A stretch of DNA of 64,000 bases. Origin: Allium sativum (lineage: Eukaryota; Streptophyta; Magnoliopsida; Asparagales; Amaryllidaceae). The notes below the pieces were generated by a model. The model was not told the DNA's origin, did not search any database, and was given only the letters and a program-made list of their open reading frames with translations. The position numbers were made by a program, and so were the translations under genes. This document shows, piece after piece, positions 11,157 through 23,649 of this stretch. Position 1 is the stretch's first letter; every line of letters starts with the position of its first letter. The stretch lies in NCBI GenBank assembly GCA_030737875.1, contig CM060911.1:54492001-54556000 (forward strand). Reading direction: 5' to 3'.

Positions 11157-12028
11157 ATGTCTGGAATTCCCGAGATACCCGAGGGGATACCGATACCCGG
11201 ATGGTTTAGAAGGTATCTGGAAGCTAGGGGCCATGTCGTAGGCCCAGCAAATGCTCCTTCTCCTCCTCCCCGTGTTGACACTTTCGCAAAGATATGCAAG
11301 GACTTTCGGGCAATGGGAAGGAAACCTTTTCATGGGTCAGAAATGTTTGTTGAAGCTCGAAATTGGTTAAAGGAGGTGGAAAAAGTGTTTGGAATCTTTG
11401 AGGTAGAAGATGGAAGAAAGGTTCCATTAACTGCCTGGTTAATGAAGGATGAGGCCTCGTTTTGGTGGTAGGTCACTAATGGAGAGTGTCCAGCTGATAC
11501 ATGGCCGGATTTCAGGCGTAGGTTTGAGGCAAAGTTTCTCTCACGGGCTGAAGAGAATCTATACATGGAAAGGTTTTTGGCATTAAGGCAGGGGAATCTA
11601 TTAGTGAAATAATACGTCAACAAGTTCAATCAGTTGGCAAGATTTGGCTTGAACTTAGTGAATACACCGGAAAAGAAGGCCCTGAGATTTGTTAAGGGAT
11701 TGAACGAGCCGCTACATGGGTTAGCTATGACCCACATCCCTATGGGGGCCACCTTTGAGAGACTAGTTGACATGGCGCTTATGCATAAAGAGGAGAAAGG
11801 CACCAGTGCTAATAAGGCACCTGAGAAGAGAGGGGATCAAAAGAAACCACAATAGCAACAGCACAACAAGAAGGGTGGTAAAGACAACAATGGTAAGGGA
11901 AAGAAAAGATGCTTTAACTGTGGGACACCAGGCCATCTAAGCAAAGACTGTAGGAAGAAGAAGAAGACTGGCCGTTTCCACTGTGGCAAGGCAGGACATC
12001 CGATTAAGGACTGCCCAAAGAAAGGGTA
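11157..12028 (+). pseudogene. Element A gag (nucleocapsid), nonsense-broken
   Basis: The ATG at 11157 opens a frame with a typical plant gypsy gag: a retrotransposon gag segment around 11310-11700, including the FHGSEMFVEARNWL and MKDEASFWW motifs, then a Lys/Gln-rich linker and zinc knuckles. The first knuckle (11910-11951) is a complete CX2CX4HX4C. The second (about 11971-12015) has lost its first Cys (RFHCGKAGHPIKDC). In-frame stops lie at 11469-11471, about 11611, 11853-11855 and near 12027. Most are explained by CAA/CAG to TAA/TAG or TGG to TAG changes. The coat protein would package element RNA, but this copy cannot make it whole. Confidence 0.88.
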
Positions 12029-15000
12029 GAGGGCAGGGCCTACCTCTGGAGGGAAGATTCAGGCTATCATGGCACCAGGGCAGTCAAGGGGGCAGGTCCA
12101 GGCTCTCGTGGTCCCACCGCTGCAAGAATGAGGTAGAACGATTTCCATTGAAAGTATAATTTATCTTTTCGATCATCCTGTTCGCACATGTTTTGATTCT
12201 GGCGCATCGCACTCCTTTATATCTACTGCTTTAGTTGAGTCACTACACCTAAACACTAGTATAGTAGAGGATCCCTTAGTTGTTTCAAATCCAGTTGGGG
12301 GCTCAGCCTATTTGTCGATGGTTTATTTGGATTTGGAGATTTCTATACTTAGCGTTGGGTTTAGATGTGATGCTTATGCTTTGGGCTTCACGGGCTATGG
12401 GTTAATTTTGGGCATGGATTGGTTATCCAACAAAGGAGCCGTCCTAGATTGTGAAAAGAGAGAGGTTAGGCTTATGACTCGCTTGGGTAACACTCTCGAA
12501 ATTTCTTGTAATCCCATGAATTCTGTTATGCTAAGTTATCTAGAATCGCTTGACGCGTCTGTTGAGAATTTGCAGTCTGTTAGAGTGGTCCTTGAATACT
12601 CGGATGTCTTTGAGGAAGTAGAGGGCTTGCCTCCGAAGCGGGAGATAGACTTCCGCGTATATCTAGTTAATAATGCAAAACTCGTTGCTTTACCCGTTAG
12701 GCATATGGCTCCAAGGGAGAGAAAGGAGCTTAGTAAGCAAGTTAAGGAGTTGCTAGAAAAAGGGTTTATAAGGCGGAGTATTTCTGAATTGGCTGCTCCA
12801 GTGGTGTTCGCAACCAAAGCGGACGGTTCATTTCGCCTATGTGTTGATTATAGGGAGCTAAACAAGATGACCAATAAGAATAGGCACCCACTGCCAAGAA
12901 TAGACATTTTGTTCGATCAGCTTGTAGGTGCAATAGTTTTCTCCTAATTAGATCTGGCTACCGGATTTCATCAGCTGAGAGTGGCTGAAAATAGCATTGA
13001 TAAGACTGCGTTCAGAACCCCGGACGGTTTCTTCGAATGGATCGTCATGCCTTTCGGCGTGACAAATGCACCCGCCTATTTCGTCGATTTGATAAATAGA
13101 GTGTTCCGGGAATTTCTCAATAAATTCGTGGTGGTTTTCATAGATGATATTCTGATTTTTTCGAAGAATGAGGAAGAGCATGCTTTGCATTAGAGGGAAG
13201 TCATGGATACTCTTCCTGCACATCAGTTAAAAGCAAAATTCTCCAAGTGCCACTTCTGGAAAGAAGTAAGATTTCTTGGGCATGTGGTGTCTAAAGAAGG
13301 GTTAGCTGTAGACCCCGCAAAAGTAGTTACGGCCCAGGATTGGAAGGTTCCAAAGAATGCAACCGAGGTCCGAAGTTTTCTTGGACTAGCAGGCTTTTAT
13401 CGCAAGTTCATTAAAGACTTCGCGAAAATCTCAGCTCCACTTGCAAGGTTAACGAATATGAACCTGACTTTCACTTGGGATTTGGATTGCGAAGTCGCTT
13501 TCCAACGATTGAAGAGGGCTCTGACAACAACCCCAGTTTTGACATTACCAGATGGGAGCAAGATGTTTACGGTATACACAGATGCATGCGGTACGGGACT
13601 AGGCGCTGTTTTGATGCAAGAGGGGAAGGTAGTAGCTTATGGTGGAAGGCAATTAAAAGTGCACGAGAAAAACAACCCAACCCATGATCTAGAGTTAGCA
13701 GCCATCGTTTTTGCTCTCAAGTCTTGGCGCCACTATCTCTTAGGTGAGAAATTTGAGTTGTATATTGACCATAAATCATTGAAATACCTTTTCTCGCAGA
13801 AAGACCTCAATCTAAGGCAGCAAAGATGGATGGAGTTTCTCGCCTCATACGACTTTGAGATCCCCTATACTCCTGGCAAGGGCAATGTAGTGGCAGACGC
13901 CCTAAGTAGAAAGAAGCTGACCTTAAGTCCTCTCTTTGTAGAAAGGCAAAGTTTGGGGTACATAGCAAAATTTGATTTTAGACCCTTTGTTGATTATGTA
14001 CCTGGCTTGATGGCAATGCTAGAGGTGCGGTCTACTTTGTTGGACTCAATAGGAACCGCGCAACGTGAAGACCCTCAGCTAGTTGATGTGATAGATAAGC
14101 TGATTATGGAAGAGACTTCTAGTCACCTCAGTAGGTACTCCATCGATGATAGGGTTGGTTGGGACGGGATGGAAGACTATGCGTCCCGCAAGCAAGAGAT
14201 TTGGTGAAGATGGTTCTGGAAGAAGCACACCATTCCAAGATGGCCATACACCCCGGTGGAGACAAGATGTATAAAGATATCAAAAGAGTTTTCTTTTGGA
14301 ATGGCATGAAGAGGGATGTAGCTGAATTTGTTTTGAAATTCATGATATGCCAGCAAGTCAAGGAGGAGCAGAAGAAGCCTGGCGGTTTGCTTCATCCTCT
14401 ATAAGTTCCGCAATGGAAATGGGAAAGCATCTCGATGGATTTTGTTGATGGGTTTCCTAGGTCAAGAAGGGGCAATATCGGTATTTGGGTAATAGTGGAC
14501 AGGCTCACGAAAAGCACTCATTTTATACCTGTCAAGAGTAAGAGAACCGCCTCATCTTTAGCCTCATTTATCTTAAGGAGATAGTTTGACTCCATGGGAT
14601 ACCCTCCAGCATAGTGAGTGTCCGAGACCCTATCTTTACAAGCAAGTTTTGGAGGAGTTTGAAAGAGGCTGTAGGAACACAGCTATGTTTAAGCACAGCC
14701 TATCACCCTCAAACTGATGGTAAGACGGAAAGGGTGAACAGGGTACTGGAAGATTTTTTGAGGCTGTGCATTCTTGACTTTGGAGGATCTTGGGAGGATC
14801 ATCTCCCTTTGGTGGAATTCGCTTATAACAATAGCTACCAAGCCACTATAGGCATGGCACCCTCCGAAGCTTTATATGGAAGGCCATGTCGATCATCAAC
14901 TTGTTGGTGGGAGTCCACAAATAAGCATATACTTGGGCCGGACATGATTAGAGAGACTTCAGAAAAGCTGGACTTGATACGAAGGAGAATGAAGACTGCC

Positions 15001-15490
15001 CAAGATAGACAGAAATCCTACGCAGACAATAGAAGGACCAACCTTGAGTTTGAAGTTGGGGATAAGGTGTTTCTTAAAGTATATCCTTTGAGGAATGTCA
15101 TCTGCTTTGGGTCTGTAGGAAAGTTGGCACCATGATTCGTAGGACCATTTCCTATCATCGAAAGGATTGGGACGATGGCCTACGGAGTAGAGCTACCCGA
15201 AAGACTGGCTGGAGTTCATAATGTTTTTTATGTCTCTCAGCTATGAAAGTGCTTACATGAGTCGGTAGAAGTTATGGAGCCAAGTATACTAGAGGAAGTC
15301 GAAGTGGAACGAGAAGCGACTATGAGGAGAGTTCCAACTCGTATCTTGGGATAGAAGTCAAAAAGCTACGCAACCGTGAAGTTAAGCTTGTCAAAGTTCA
15401 ATGGAGCGATGCCGAGGAAGACGCAACTTGGGAGACTAAGACCAAAATACGTGCAGCCTACCCTTTTCTTTTTGAGGGTACATCTTTGAT
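12029..15490 (+). pseudogene. Element A pol: PR-RT-RNH-INT-chromodomain, inactivated
   Basis: Domains follow in order. Aspartic protease has DSGA at 12195-12206. Reverse transcriptase covers about 12660-13200, with a VVFIDDI motif near 13132. RNase H covers about 13560-13900, with a VYTDACG start and DHKSLKY. Integrase covers about 14170-15000, and the chromodomain about 15350-15475, with LVKVQW and ATWE motifs. Stops occur near 12129, at 12945-12947, 13191-13193, 14402-14404, near 14582, at 15133-15135 and near 15244. Frame changes lie near 14160, 14605 and 15352. The second integrase catalytic Asp appears lost (SVRDP where relatives have SDRDP). The chromodomain type supports a Tekay-like chromovirus, a group thought to target heterochromatin. 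Confidence 0.9.
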
Positions 15491-16070
15491 CTCTTTTTCC
15501 TTAAATTTATTCAAGCTTATATCCACCTTTTTAGTGTATCTCCTCCGTCATATTCTTTATCCTTAGGTAGAGGCCAATGGATGTGAACATGTATTTGAAA
15601 CATGTTATGATTGATGGATGCTAGTGGATGTAAGTGTTTGCTAGTGGTTGCTCGTGGATGCATATACACACACATTAGCACTATATCGGCTCAATCACTT
15701 TCATACTACATATAAATGTGTGTTTATTTAGATTAATGGGTATATAATGGTTGTGTTATCATATGGATTTTGCATTCGGATGAATGGGTGCGCACGCATA
15801 TAGAAATAATATGTATCAACAGGGATCTTTTGCATACATAATGGACGCATGACACTATCATAATCTGCATTAAGGTGGTCAACTGAATCAGTAGACCGTC
15901 TAATTTTGCATTAGACACGGACATGTACACACACAGTGCATATAAACATGAAAGCATTGGAAGTCTTTTAAGGACAATGGATGCCTATGTTTGATGGTTG
16001 AGTAGATGGACGATTGGATGGTAGGATATGTATTCTTTGTAACTTGAAGATTTTGGGGTCGAAATCCTTT
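15491..16070 (+). other. 3' untranslated region of A
   Basis: About 580 bp between the end of pol and the polypurine tract, with TGGATG/TGCTAGTGG-type short repeats near 15610-15665. I see no coding potential; the minus-strand ORFs here look like chance. Confidence 0.6.
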
Positions 16071-16083
16071 AAGGAGTGGAGAA
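16071..16083 (+). other. Polypurine tract of A
   Basis: AAGGAGTGGAGAA lies directly before the TGTAACACC start of the 3' LTR. Confidence 0.85.
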
Positions 16084-19000
16084 TGTAACACCCCGTGTTT
16101 TCTGTTAACATTAAACAACACTTAATTTTAAATGTGAGAATCAAGGGGAACGGTTTACACCATTGTGTTCGTCTCGGAATCCTGGTTGAGATAGAGTCCG
16201 AGTTTGCGTAAATTGGACTTCGTATGAAGAAGTTATAGCTGTCGGAAGTTTCCAGAAATTCGAATTTAAATTCAAAAACGAATTCAGACTCAGAACTGGG
16301 CAGGGCGGGAAATTTCCCGCCTAAGGCCAGGTCGACCAAGGGGTCGACCTTAATGTCGACCTCCCCTATACAGGTCGACCTTAATGTCGACCTGCATCCC
16401 TCCCCCCCCCCCCTTCGGCAGATCTGAAAGATGACGATTTTGTGACTCAGTGCTGAGTCATTAGGGCTGAGGTGTCACCCTATCTTGACTGGACGGTCTT
16501 GATTGATTCTAGGTTGATCGGATGGCCTAAATTAATCGTAAATTCTATATAAACACATGTAGACTCAAACCCTAAAACCTAATCAAAATTAGAACCATGG
16601 CCGTCATGCTATCACCTTGCAACCTAGAATAGTCATCATCAACTAGAGGAACGTAAAGCTAATCAGCTCAATTCAACTCAAGTCTATAATAAAAACAACA
16701 AATTTGTCTACTTCAAAGGCGAGCTAAATCAATTTCAGGACTCAGATTTCAGAACTCAAGACCTTCTTTGAGTTGTGAGTTCAATTTCTTTAATAAGATA
16801 ATTAACAAGTTAATTAGGTTGAGTTATAATTTGGGTTATATGGTTATGTTTGCAAAACATTGGAAAAAAATGCGATATTTTGTTAATGTATGCTAGTTGT
16901 ACATAATGATAGTTTTTGTTGTGAATCCCTTTGTATATACCCAATCATCTATGTTTAACCGAATTCATGTTTGACATCATTGTATATGCAAGTTTGGGTG
17001 TAGATTATATGCTAGTTTCTATATGAATTGTATACAAGTTTACATGTGAATCAAACAAAGTGAATATATGCAAGTTTAGAAATTGGATTCACATATATGC
17101 AAGTTTACCCCTTTAGATTTAGATCTATGACATACATAGTTTTATGCAAGTTTATGACTATGGCTTATGCAAGTTTTTGGTGAAAAATATATTTATATAT
17201 GCAAATTCACACCATTAGGCCTATGTTTAGATTCATGACAATACAAAGTTTATGCAAGTTATGTTGTAATCCTTATTTGCAAGATTAGATCCATTTTGTG
17301 TGTTATGCAAATTTGTGATGTTTCTTCCCTTTTATGTGCTAGACTAATTGCTAGTCTAATATACATATATGTCATGATAAACGAACGAACAACGCGGGGA
17401 CGATGGGGGTAATATTCAATATACACATATTGAGAATTGGCATAATGGCCTTGAAAAGACATATAATTAATTTAAGACATCAACTGGAAAAATTGGCATT
17501 TATGGACATAATTGAGACAATTATGGACATAAGTATATTTGGAATTTATTTACAAATTTGACAGGGATATTAATCCAATTTGGGGTTAAATAAAGATGTG
17601 TAACAATAAACTGCCCAAGACACGAGGTTATACTCGTTTGTGGTGTAAGACTGCCCGGACCCGCCCGGCAAATCCAGCAGCCACAAATGCCAGTCTAATG
17701 TGAGAGGTCAAAGGCATGAATTAAATACGTAATAGTTGTAAAGACACGAGGTTAGGCTCGTTTGTGGTGTAAGACTGCCCGGTAAATCCAGCAACCACAA
17801 ATGCCAGTCTAATATGGGAGGTCTTTACAAGGTTACGGTGTTAATGAACTAAGAAACACTTAACCAGATAAACATGTGGTGGGATATGGGGGGGTTAAGT
17901 GGGTGCCTTGGGTGGCATGTGAAGCTAAGAGGGTGCCATAGGTGGCATGAGAAATAGGATTAGATGCACTTAACCAAGATTGAAACATGTAAGAAGACAT
18001 GAATAAGAATGGGGTTAAATGGGGAAAACCTTAAAGGGGACCAAGCATAGGTGGAAAGCTTGTATCATGCATGGAGGTCCTTTTCAAACCAGTAACCCAT
18101 TAAGTATCTTTGTGGGCTCGACCCAAGTCGAGGACAGGACACGCGTACTGGATTTGATTGTAAGAGGTCAAAAAGGGTTAGCGGTGGCAACACAAGTCCA
18201 ACGGAGTCATGTGTGTGTGTGTCCTCGGGCTGGTGGTAAGACGTTCTTGCATCGTGTAGATATAAGCTGTGCATTTTGGTGGTATTGGGTTGCCACTTTG
18301 GGGAGTGATACACCCCACTGTGGGGCCAGTATGGGTATCTACGACTTAGGGAGCCGATCGAATAGGGGTAGTGGGTACACCTAGTGGAGATAGGGGCCAA
18401 CGGCAACTATGAAGGCAGTTAGCGGTACACGAAACTATCATTATTAAGTTCTGTAGGCGGGATCAACTTTTAGGGTGTTTGATGTGGTGCAGTGTAGTAA
18501 TTATCTTACAGTGATTAGGTGCGCCTTTAACGTTATTCTTGTTCACCTTATTTCCTTTGTTTGCTCTGTCATACCAATTTGTTCACAATCATTTCCTTAT
18601 TTTCCAGCTTATGCCTTGTCCTAGTTACTTAATGATTATATTGTTAAAGTTATTGCACTCGCCAGACTTTATGTCTGACCCCCTTTGCTTCCACCTCTTT
18701 TCTTCCTTCCCCCCTAGTTGCTCAGGGTGGGACTAGCACTAGTGGAGCTTGATTTGGACGACTTTATCTCTCTCTTTTTGGAAGTTGCTTGGATCGCTGA
18801 AATAAAGTTCAGCCTATCTTACTTATGGCTATTTTATGTTGGGGTTATATCTTCCATTTTCATGTACTCTGATTTAATCAAGATGGATATTTTGTACTTG
18901 ACTCTAGTCTTCGGGTTTTTTTGATGATGTAACCAAACCTATTTGTTTACCGCTGCAATGAATGAAGTTTTAAATTTTTAAGTACTGTTTTATATCTGTC

Positions 19001-19097
19001 TTGTTGTTAAGTTTCTGTTCTATACACACTTAAAAACGCTCCATGGAAGTTAGTGCATTCCCTTTGTGAGTGACATTAATGGACGTGGGGTGTCACA
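16084..19097 (+). repeat. 3' LTR of element A
   Basis: 3014 bp, with the same termini as the 5' LTR. It carries the GTCGAC cluster (about 16329-16393) and the 93-bp repeat pair, but only one copy of the block that is doubled around the (AT)n run in the 5' LTR. It ends TGTCACA, followed by the ACCTT target duplication. Confidence 0.92.
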
Positions 19098-19102
19098 ACC
19101 TT
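19098..19102. other. Target site duplication of A (right copy)
   Basis: ACCTT, matching 7806-7810. Confidence 0.92.
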
Positions 19103-20712
19103 AGTGCAAGTTTCCCTGCTTTTCTAAAATTGAACACCCTTTTCATCGGTAACACCTTAATGCAAACCATTTTTCCCAATAGAGAATTCCAAATCCTTGC
19201 GCCTTCTATTCGCTTAACTCTTCTTCCTAGTTTGAGCTTCCTTCATCTGTCTTCAAAATGACCTCAATCTTCTCTGTGGCTTCCCTTTCTAATTCTAGTC
19301 TAAGAACTAGTCATCGCCTGCCTCAGCCAACACGATGGCGATTTACACGTTCTTTCATATAAAACTTTGAAAGGTGTCATTTCTATAGTATCCAAAAAGC
19401 TATTATTATAGGAAAATTTCATCAAATGCAAATGGTCCTTCCAAGAACTACCAAAATTCAGAATACATGCTCTCATCAAATCTTCCAGTACCTTATTCAT
19501 CTTCTCGGTTGTCCCATCCGTCTGTGGGTGGTAAGCCTACTCATCCTTAGTTTCATTGCCCTCTGCAAACTTTTTAAAAACTCACTCGCAAACAAAGGAT
19601 CCTTGTCACTTACGACACCATTAGGAACTCTATAAAGCCTCACTATATTCTTCATGAATAAAGTAGCCAAAATTGGTGTCATCCTAGTAGATTTCATGGG
19701 AATTAAGTGAGCACTCTTGGTTAGTCTATCCATAACAACCAATATGCTTTCATTCCCTCTTTATAATCTCGACATTCCATCGATGAAATCCGTGGATATC
19801 AAATCCTACTTCCCTACTGGAATCTTCAATGGTTGTAACAAACCACTAGGCTTTTAATGTACGGCTTTCACCTGCTTACAATTTGTGCATTACTTTACCC
19901 AAAAGCTGACATCCTTCTTCATTCCTTCCCAGAAGAAGCTTCTCTTCATGTCTTGGTACATCTTGGTTCCCCAAGATGTATTGTAAACTAAGAGCAATGA
20001 CATACTTTAAGAACTCCTTCCTAAGATTACCAATCTTCGGAATACATAGCCTTTCATTCTTCTTTAGCCAACTATTCCGGTCAAGATTGAATTTACCAAG
20101 GCTACTTCCTTTCATTCCAGTTCGAAGCTCTTTGATCCTTTTGGACAACGAAGGATCTTCTTCCTACCTAGAAGCAATCTTCTCAATTGAAGTTGGTCGA
20201 ACCTCTGAGCATGACACCGTTGGCGTATTTACACTAGAATTTGTTGTTGGCCTGATCCTTGCATTACATGTGACTAAAGCATCTAAGTCATTTGTTCAAC
20301 ATAGTCAACACCATCCTTTGCTGCCTCCTACTAAGGACATTCACAACCTTATTCCCTTTTTTTAAGAGTATACTTTATGCCAAAGTCATACGTCTCCAAG
20401 AACTCCAACTGTATATGTTATCGCATATTCAATTCCTTTTGAGAAAACAAATATCTCAAGGACTTATCTTCTATGAACAACTCAAACCTTTTACCCAATA
20501 AGTAATGCTTTCAATTCTTCGTGGCAAAAATAATAGCGGCTTACTCAAGATCATGAGTTGGGTATCAGACTTCATGAGGTCTCAGCTATCGGGAAGAAAA
20601 AGCAATATCCATCTCCCTATGAATAAAGAACAACACCTAACTCGATTTTGCAAGCATCAGTATAAATAACCAAACCCCAGTTTCTTTTTGGCACTACTAA
20701 CACAGGAGCATT
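19103..20712 (-). pseudogene. Element B RNase H and integrase, decayed
   Basis: On the minus strand from 20712 downward: an APVLVVPK segment and an IYTDAC motif (RNase H start), DLE and ELFIEDKSLRYLFSQKELN (RNase H), then integrase. The integrase segment 20148-19876 covers the zinc-binding part. The catalytic core is at 19742-19300, with MDRLTKSAHLIP, VSDKDPLFASEF, a damaged THRRMGQPRR segment, and DHLHLMKFSYNNSF. Frames change several times and stops are frequent. It is cut by F at 20712 and by A at 19102, and continues in both directions beyond them. Confidence 0.8.
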
Positions 20713-23421
20713 TTTGACGACTGCCCATAACCCCTACACTAAAAAAAGGAATAATACGCTAAAAGGTGTGTCAGACAACTATGGATTATCATCAGAGTAG
20801 TTAAACACAAGTGTAACCTGTCGTATAACCCACAACGCAAGGATAAAGTGTAATAGAACATAAACGATAGGCAGAAATAGTGAAACATCGTATATCAAAC
20901 TTTCACAACATCCTAGAAGATCATCCATACATCAACTGTATATAATATCAAAGTTTGTACAAGAAGCCTCACTACAAACACTCTCAAAAAGAGGAAACAA
21001 AGATACTATATAATAGCAAGATAATATGCCAGCCTCCTGCTTGCTACTACACCGCACCATCGTCCTCACTAATCACCTGTCACCTGGTTTGCCCATTCGT
21101 AACATCATGGATGAATAACGCAAGATAATAAGAGAAAACATAAAACGTTGATTCAGACAACATTCTTAGTGAGCAATAAAACAGCTACCTAACATCATCA
21201 ACAAAGTATATGAGAACAGGTAGACTAACAAACCAATCTACCAAACAACAGAGAAGAACCCAAACCTGTCTTCCCTACGTCTGATGGGGTTAGCCTTTAC
21301 AATCCAGCAATCAACAAACAATAGTTCAATCATGACAACCAGGAGTAACCATACAATAGCATAGTAACTAACATCCAACAGCAATCATAGAAATTAGTTA
21401 TATCTTACATAAACCATCCTAATCGAGATCAACATCCCTTAAGAATAAGCCCTAGAGGTCTAAACCAATATCAGACAAATACCCAAGCAACTTCTCTTCG
21501 ACTTCGGACAACTTACGTGAGATGGTACAAGCAAAGCAAACATCACATTCATGAACCTGGCTATTACTGCCTTTCTTGCTTTGAAACCATCGTTAATCAT
21601 ATGATGTCCACCTGCCATATGTCAAGGGCTAATGCAAATGTTGGTTCTAGCAAAAAATCCATACGCCTTCACGACTCGTATGTTTGTCTTTCTAATCTCA
21701 ACAGCTAGGCCCTTTACGACTTCCCAAGGTACGAGGCCCTTCACGACTGCCCAAAGTACCGCTGCTTTGAGTCCGCTAGAACCTACGACAATGATTATCT
21801 CAGCCTTCGCATCTCTAGCCATTGACTCCGATGACCATTCACAAGCTTAAGTCCCCCTTGAGAAACCATTATCCACAAACTCAAAACACCCTTGAGTCGT
21901 CTTCACATTCTTTGCTTTACTCCGATCAACGAACACATCACAACACTTCAAACATTCTTCCTTGAATTTACTTCGAAGCCACGATCGTCGTCGACCCAAA
22001 AACATACGTTGTTTAGTCGATATTCAATCCATAGCATCTCAGCCTTTTTGCTACGAAAAACATGCCACAGCACTTCAATTTACATCCATAACATCTTAGA
22101 AGCACTCACTTTTTTGCTCGGTCCATCATAGAAATGCCTAGTTCATAAAACGCCCGATCTATGGAAATGTCTGGTCCATCAATTCCGCCCAGTCCATGCT
22201 TCAAGAAAAATGGCCCATTCCATACTTTGAAAAACTGCCGAGTCCATGCTTCAAAAAACTGCCCGGTCCTTGCCTTAAAAAATTGCCCGGTCCATGCTTC
22301 GAAAAATTTCCCGGTCGATCAACCAGAAACTCGCCCGATCCATCACCAGAAGACAAGTCTTACCCATCAAACAACATGTCTGATCCATCAAACTGCCCAG
22401 TCCGTCTGGCTGTCCAGTCCATCACCAAAACTTCTGATCCATCATTAAAACTTCCGATCCATCCGATCTAACACTTCACGGAGAATATTTTTGCAATCAA
22501 CTTATCCAAATCGACCAATTTCACTCAAGCAACCAGTAATCATCATGCAACCGTATAGAATTCACCAAATCATGATAAACAATGAAACAACAAAAATAAC
22601 AAATCTTAACATGCATAAAAATATGAATTAACATAGAAATTACCGGCTTTAAATTGCTAGATTAAATCCTATAGTGATTCATATGAAAATATACATACCA
22701 TGATGTAGATCTAGGTGAAAACAACTTGAAAATGATGAAATAATGATCAAACAACTCATATACTTGATTGAATCCATGTGAGAGATGCATATCATTCACC
22801 AAATCTTTAAAACAACACAAAACAATTGGATCTAAATCCGAACAACGAAGAATTAGCTTCAAACTCTTTGATTGATATAGTTCTATCTTCAAACGATGTA
22901 GATCTTCGATTCTCTTATGTGGATCTCGAATTTTAATAGTGGAAAGGTGTATTTGATTGAGCATGGAGGATCACGAGCTCAACAAAATGAGAGAATGAAG
23001 AAAGTAATCTATTCTCCATGCCTCTAATCCCCTATTTATTGGCTCCCACTAGTCCACTAATGGGCCTCTCAAAATCAACCCACTAATGGTTCAAAAACCT
23101 GGACAACAAACTATAAAAAACAAAAATAGCGATTCCTCCCAAATCGCTGAAACAAATCTTTAACCTGACCACTCTACGGAATTGGCAACACCATTTCCCT
23201 TCCAATGAGACCGACCTTAGGGCCTGATTCGGCCCTAGTCAAAAGTAATCCCATGTACAAGACTTATAGGGGAAAAATTATCACAAATTAAATTGATAAA
23301 AATTATGGACATGTCCCACATCCCCATAACCAACATATTAAAATATGATAATGAACCAACCCTCAGGAATAAAATAAAAATGTTTTACAATTCTCCAATA
23401 CGCAAAATGCGGGTTGTTGCA
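20713..23421 (-). repeat. Left LTR (3' LTR) of element F
   Basis: About 2.7 kb. It starts TTTGACGACTGCCCATAACC, where the partner reads TGTGATGACTGCCCATAACC, so its terminal TG is mutated. It ends GCGGGTTGTTGCA. Between about 20980 and 21250 it has roughly 290 bp that are absent from the right LTR. It includes a GGTCCATGCTTC-type minisatellite (22136-22465). The ORFs at 21517-22471 arise from these repeats and from U3 sequence. Confidence 0.85.
22136..22465. repeat. Minisatellite of GTCCATGCTTCAAAAAACTGCCCG type in F LTR
   Basis: Degenerate units of about 22-28 bp, built on CCGGTCCATGCTTCAAAAAA and shorter GATCCATCA.AAAACTTC units, repeat about a dozen times. The counterpart in the right LTR (29115-29475) has a different number and order of units. 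Long apparent ORFs here come from the repeat lacking stops. Confidence 0.8.
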
Positions 23422-23442
23422 TTCTCCCCCCCCCCCCCCCCC
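23422..23442 (-). other. Polypurine tract of F with a G17 run
   Basis: On the plus strand TTCT is followed by 17 C (23426-23442), which is a G17-AGAA tract on the minus strand, directly before the LTR. Normal tracts here are mixed A/G, so the homopolymer has expanded. Confidence 0.8.
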
Positions 23443-23649
23443 ACCTCCTCACCCTCTTTGGGAATTTTACCCCCGAAATCCCATGCAAACACAAGAAACC
23501 AAAACAATTCAGCATGCCCATCATCCCTGAGCAGCGAATTCTATCACCCAAACTAGCAGCCATCAAGTCATGCATCCATAGCCTTAACCTAGCACGCGGA
23601 ATTCTAACAAAAACACCCATAACACAAGTTACAATGATGTAACGATGAC

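Larger units (their letters stand above)
7811..19097 (+). mobile_element. Gypsy chromovirus A (Tekay-like), complete but inactivated
   Basis: Full-length 11.3-kb element: 5' LTR 7811-10951, methionine-tRNA-type primer site 10954-10965, gag-pol 11157 to about 15490, polypurine tract 16071-16083, 3' LTR 16084-19097. It is flanked by a perfect target duplication ACCTT (7806-7810 and 19098-19102) and interrupts the pol region of B. A chromodomain at the C-terminus of pol, long LTRs and TGTAACACCCCGT termini fit the Tekay/Del branch. About eleven nonsense codons and three frameshifts rule out autonomous activity. LTRs differ by roughly 7% in the first 265 bp compared by eye. Confidence 0.92.

Noticed and set aside
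15733..16339. Minus-strand ORFs across the 3' UTR/LTR junction of A
   Set aside because: They span the polypurine tract and LTR start and have no domain; the 5' LTR does not support the same frame.
20708..20712. GCATT as the target duplication of F
   Set aside because: It does not match ACTTT at the right end. The left LTR terminus is mutated, so the duplication is left as ambiguous (ATTTT/ACTTT).
22161..22471. Two overlapping long ORFs rich in Pro/Cys/Lys
   Set aside because: They arise from the stop-free minisatellite in F's LTR; the equivalent in the other LTR has a different frame and length.
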